Positions 7,671 to 8,574 of a stretch of 8,574 nt of DNA are shown here, one piece after another. This stretch comes from an uncultured Collinsella sp. (lineage in GTDB: Bacteria; Actinomycetota; Coriobacteriia; Coriobacteriales; Coriobacteriaceae). Each line of letters starts with the position of its first letter. Position 1 is the stretch's first letter. The notes under the pieces are model-generated. The model was not told where the DNA came from and ran no database searches. It saw only the letters and a list, made by a program, of their open reading frames with translations. Both the position numbers and the translations under genes were made by a program. Location of the stretch: assembly GCA_900549555.1 (NCBI GenBank), contig UROO01000084.1:1-8574 (forward strand), read 5' to 3'.

Positions 7671-8396
7671 ATGGAATACATGCAGGTCAACCGCGCCAAC
7701 GGCCGCGCCGCCAACGAGCTGCGCCCCGTTAAGCTCACCCGCGGCGTCATGAAGCACGCCCACGGCTCGTGCCTGGCTGAGTTCGGCGACACGCGCGTAC
7801 TGTGCGCCGCCACCATCGAGGAGGGTGTGCCGGGTTGGCGCAAGGGCGCCAAGGCCGGCTGGGTAACGGCGGAATATGCGATGCTGCCGGCCTCGACCGG
7901 TAAACGCTGCAAGCGCGAGCATGCCAACCGCAAGGGCCGCTCCATGGAGATCGAGCGGCTTATCGGCCGCAGCCTGCGTACCGTCGTCAACATGAAGGCG
8001 CTCGGCGAGTACACCGTTACCGTCGACTGCGATGTGATTCAGGCCGATGGCGGCACACGCACGGCGAGCATTACCGGCGCCTGGGTGGCGCTGCACGATG
8101 CCCTTGCCATGTGGGTCGAGGCGGGCAAGCTCGAGCGCATTCCGCTCACGGGCCAGGTTGCCGCGATTTCTATGGGTGTCGTCGACGGCAACACCCTGCT
8201 CGACCTCGATTATTCTGAGGACAGCCACGCCGAGGTCGACATGAATCTCGTCGCTACCGACACCGGCGAGATGATCGAGCTCCAGGGTACCGGCGAGCAG
8301 GCGCCCTTCGACCGCAAGCGTCTCAATGCCCTGCTCGACCTGGGCGACAAGGGCATTGCCGAGCTCATCGAGCTTCAGCGCCAGGTCCTCGCCTAA
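7671..8396 (+). CDS. rph: Ribonuclease PH
   Basis: A phosphate-dependent 3'-5' exonuclease that trims tRNA precursors, releasing nucleoside diphosphates, and works as a ring-shaped hexamer. The 241 residues are full length for the family (about 238-250). Visible signatures are R-A-N-GR-ANELRPV near the N-terminus (8-20), FGDTRVLCAATIE (38-50), GWVTAEYAMLP (63-73), the RKGRSMEIERLIGR region (87-100), DCDVIQADGGTRTASITG (119-136) with phosphate-binding Gly-Gly-Thr-Arg (127-130), and LDLDYSEDS (177-185) with the acidic residues Asp178 and Asp180 expected at the active site. AAAGGA (7658-7663) lies seven bases before ATG 7671. It is the last gene of the murE-HAD-murI-rph run; a hairpin with a T-run starts right after its stop. 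In many genomes rdgB follows rph, but no start of such a gene is seen in the remaining 130 bases. Confidence 0.97.
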   Translation: MEYMQVNRANGRAANELRPVKLTRGVMKHAHGSCLAEFGDTRVLCAATIEEGVPGWRKGAKAGWVTAEYAMLPASTGKRCKREHANRKGRSMEIERLIGRSLRTVVNMKALGEYTVTVDCDVIQADGGTRTASITGAWVALHDALAMWVEAGKLERIPLTGQVAAISMGVVDGNTLLDLDYSEDSHAEVDMNLVATDTGEMIELQGTGEQAPFDRKRLNALLDLGDKGIAELIELQRQVLA

Positions 8397-8433
8397 CCTG
8401 CCAAAAAGGGACAGGTTTATTTTGGTAGGTTTT
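8397..8433 (+). terminator. Probable terminator after rph
   Basis: CCTGCCAAAA (8397-8406) pairs with TTTTGGTAGG (8420-8429) over ten positions with one G-U wobble. The loop is 13 bases and TTTT (8430-8433) follows. It starts directly after the rph stop codon. The stem is AT-rich at its tip, so it is weaker than the transporter terminator. The arms pair A-run to T-run, so it may also work toward the left. The GGGACAGGTTTATTTTGG core reminds me of short repeats scattered between genes in some bacterial genomes; that part is from memory only. Confidence 0.65.
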
Positions 8434-8475
8434 ATCTGGGAAAAAGTCGAAGTATAAGACTGTCGTAGATTGAGA

Positions 8476-8506
8476 GGGGAGAGAGGCCGAGGCCCTCGTC
8501 GTCCCC
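8476..8506. other. Imperfect GC-rich hairpin in the right intergenic end
   Basis: GGGGA (8476-8480) can pair with TCCCC (8502-8506), and inside it GAGG (8483-8486) with CCTC (8494-8497), across an uneven internal loop. No T-run follows. It lies in 130 bases after rph that hold no convincing gene. A TATAAG at 8453-8458 just upstream could be a -10 box, but the -35 position (TTTTAT) is poor. It may be the leader of the next gene, a repeat or chance. Confidence 0.3.
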
Positions 8507-8526
8507 AACACGGCATTGCTATAGAG

Positions 8527-8574
8527 CTGTCTCTTATACACATCTGACGCTGCCGACGAACTCTAGGGTGTAGA
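8527..8574 (-). other. Nextera adapter with i5 index, right end (artefact)
   Basis: Bases 8527-8545 are the reverse complement of the Tn5 mosaic end. Bases 8546-8559 (GACGCTGCCGACGA) are the Nextera read-1 arm, 8560-8567 (ACTCTAGG) is an index position and 8568-8574 (GTGTAGA) begins the P5 sequence. The index reads CCTAGAGT in the usual orientation, which I recall as Nextera XT S516. None of this is genomic. Confidence 0.97.

Noticed and set aside
7614..8543. A 309-codon minus-strand frame covering rph
   Set aside because: It starts inside the right-hand adapter (MCIRDS artefact) and runs antisense to rph.

Overview
The window reads as a short assembled contig of about 8.5 kb from a GC-rich bacterium. 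Both ends are untrimmed Nextera (Tn5) library adapter: bases 1-19, and 8527-8574 with an index and the start of the P5 arm. The biological insert is therefore about 20-8526. GC-rich codon use, AAAGGA-type ribosome binding sites, a substrate-binding/permease fusion transporter and a MurE of the lysine-adding (streptococcal-like) type together suggest an actinobacterial Coriobacteriia, perhaps Collinsella-like. That placement is inference from gene character, not a database match.

Left half, minus strand: an asparagine synthetase gene (asnB) runs off the left edge and lacks its 3' end. Its leader carries a perfect 9-bp hairpin. Upstream of it lies a large gene encoding one polypeptide that joins a lipoprotein amino-acid-binding domain, an unassigned beta-rich domain and an ABC permease domain. 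A strong intrinsic terminator separates the two. No ATPase gene for the transporter is present here.

Right half, plus strand, divergent from the transporter: murE, a HAD-superfamily phosphatase, murI (glutamate racemase) and rph (RNase PH). They are spaced 33, 51 and 53 bases apart and look like one transcription unit ending in a hairpin terminator just after rph. MurI makes the D-glutamate at position 2 of the peptidoglycan stem peptide and MurE adds the diamino acid at position 3, so the cluster centres on cell-wall precursor synthesis. rph is a tRNA-maturation passenger.

I found no CRISPR array, insertion sequence, tRNA, rRNA, phage gene or defence system. The content is mostly housekeeping. 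The points most worth a second look are the three-part transporter without an ATPase, the DDPG signature in MurE, the asnB leader hairpin, and the AT-rich hairpin after rph, which may be a dispersed repeat.
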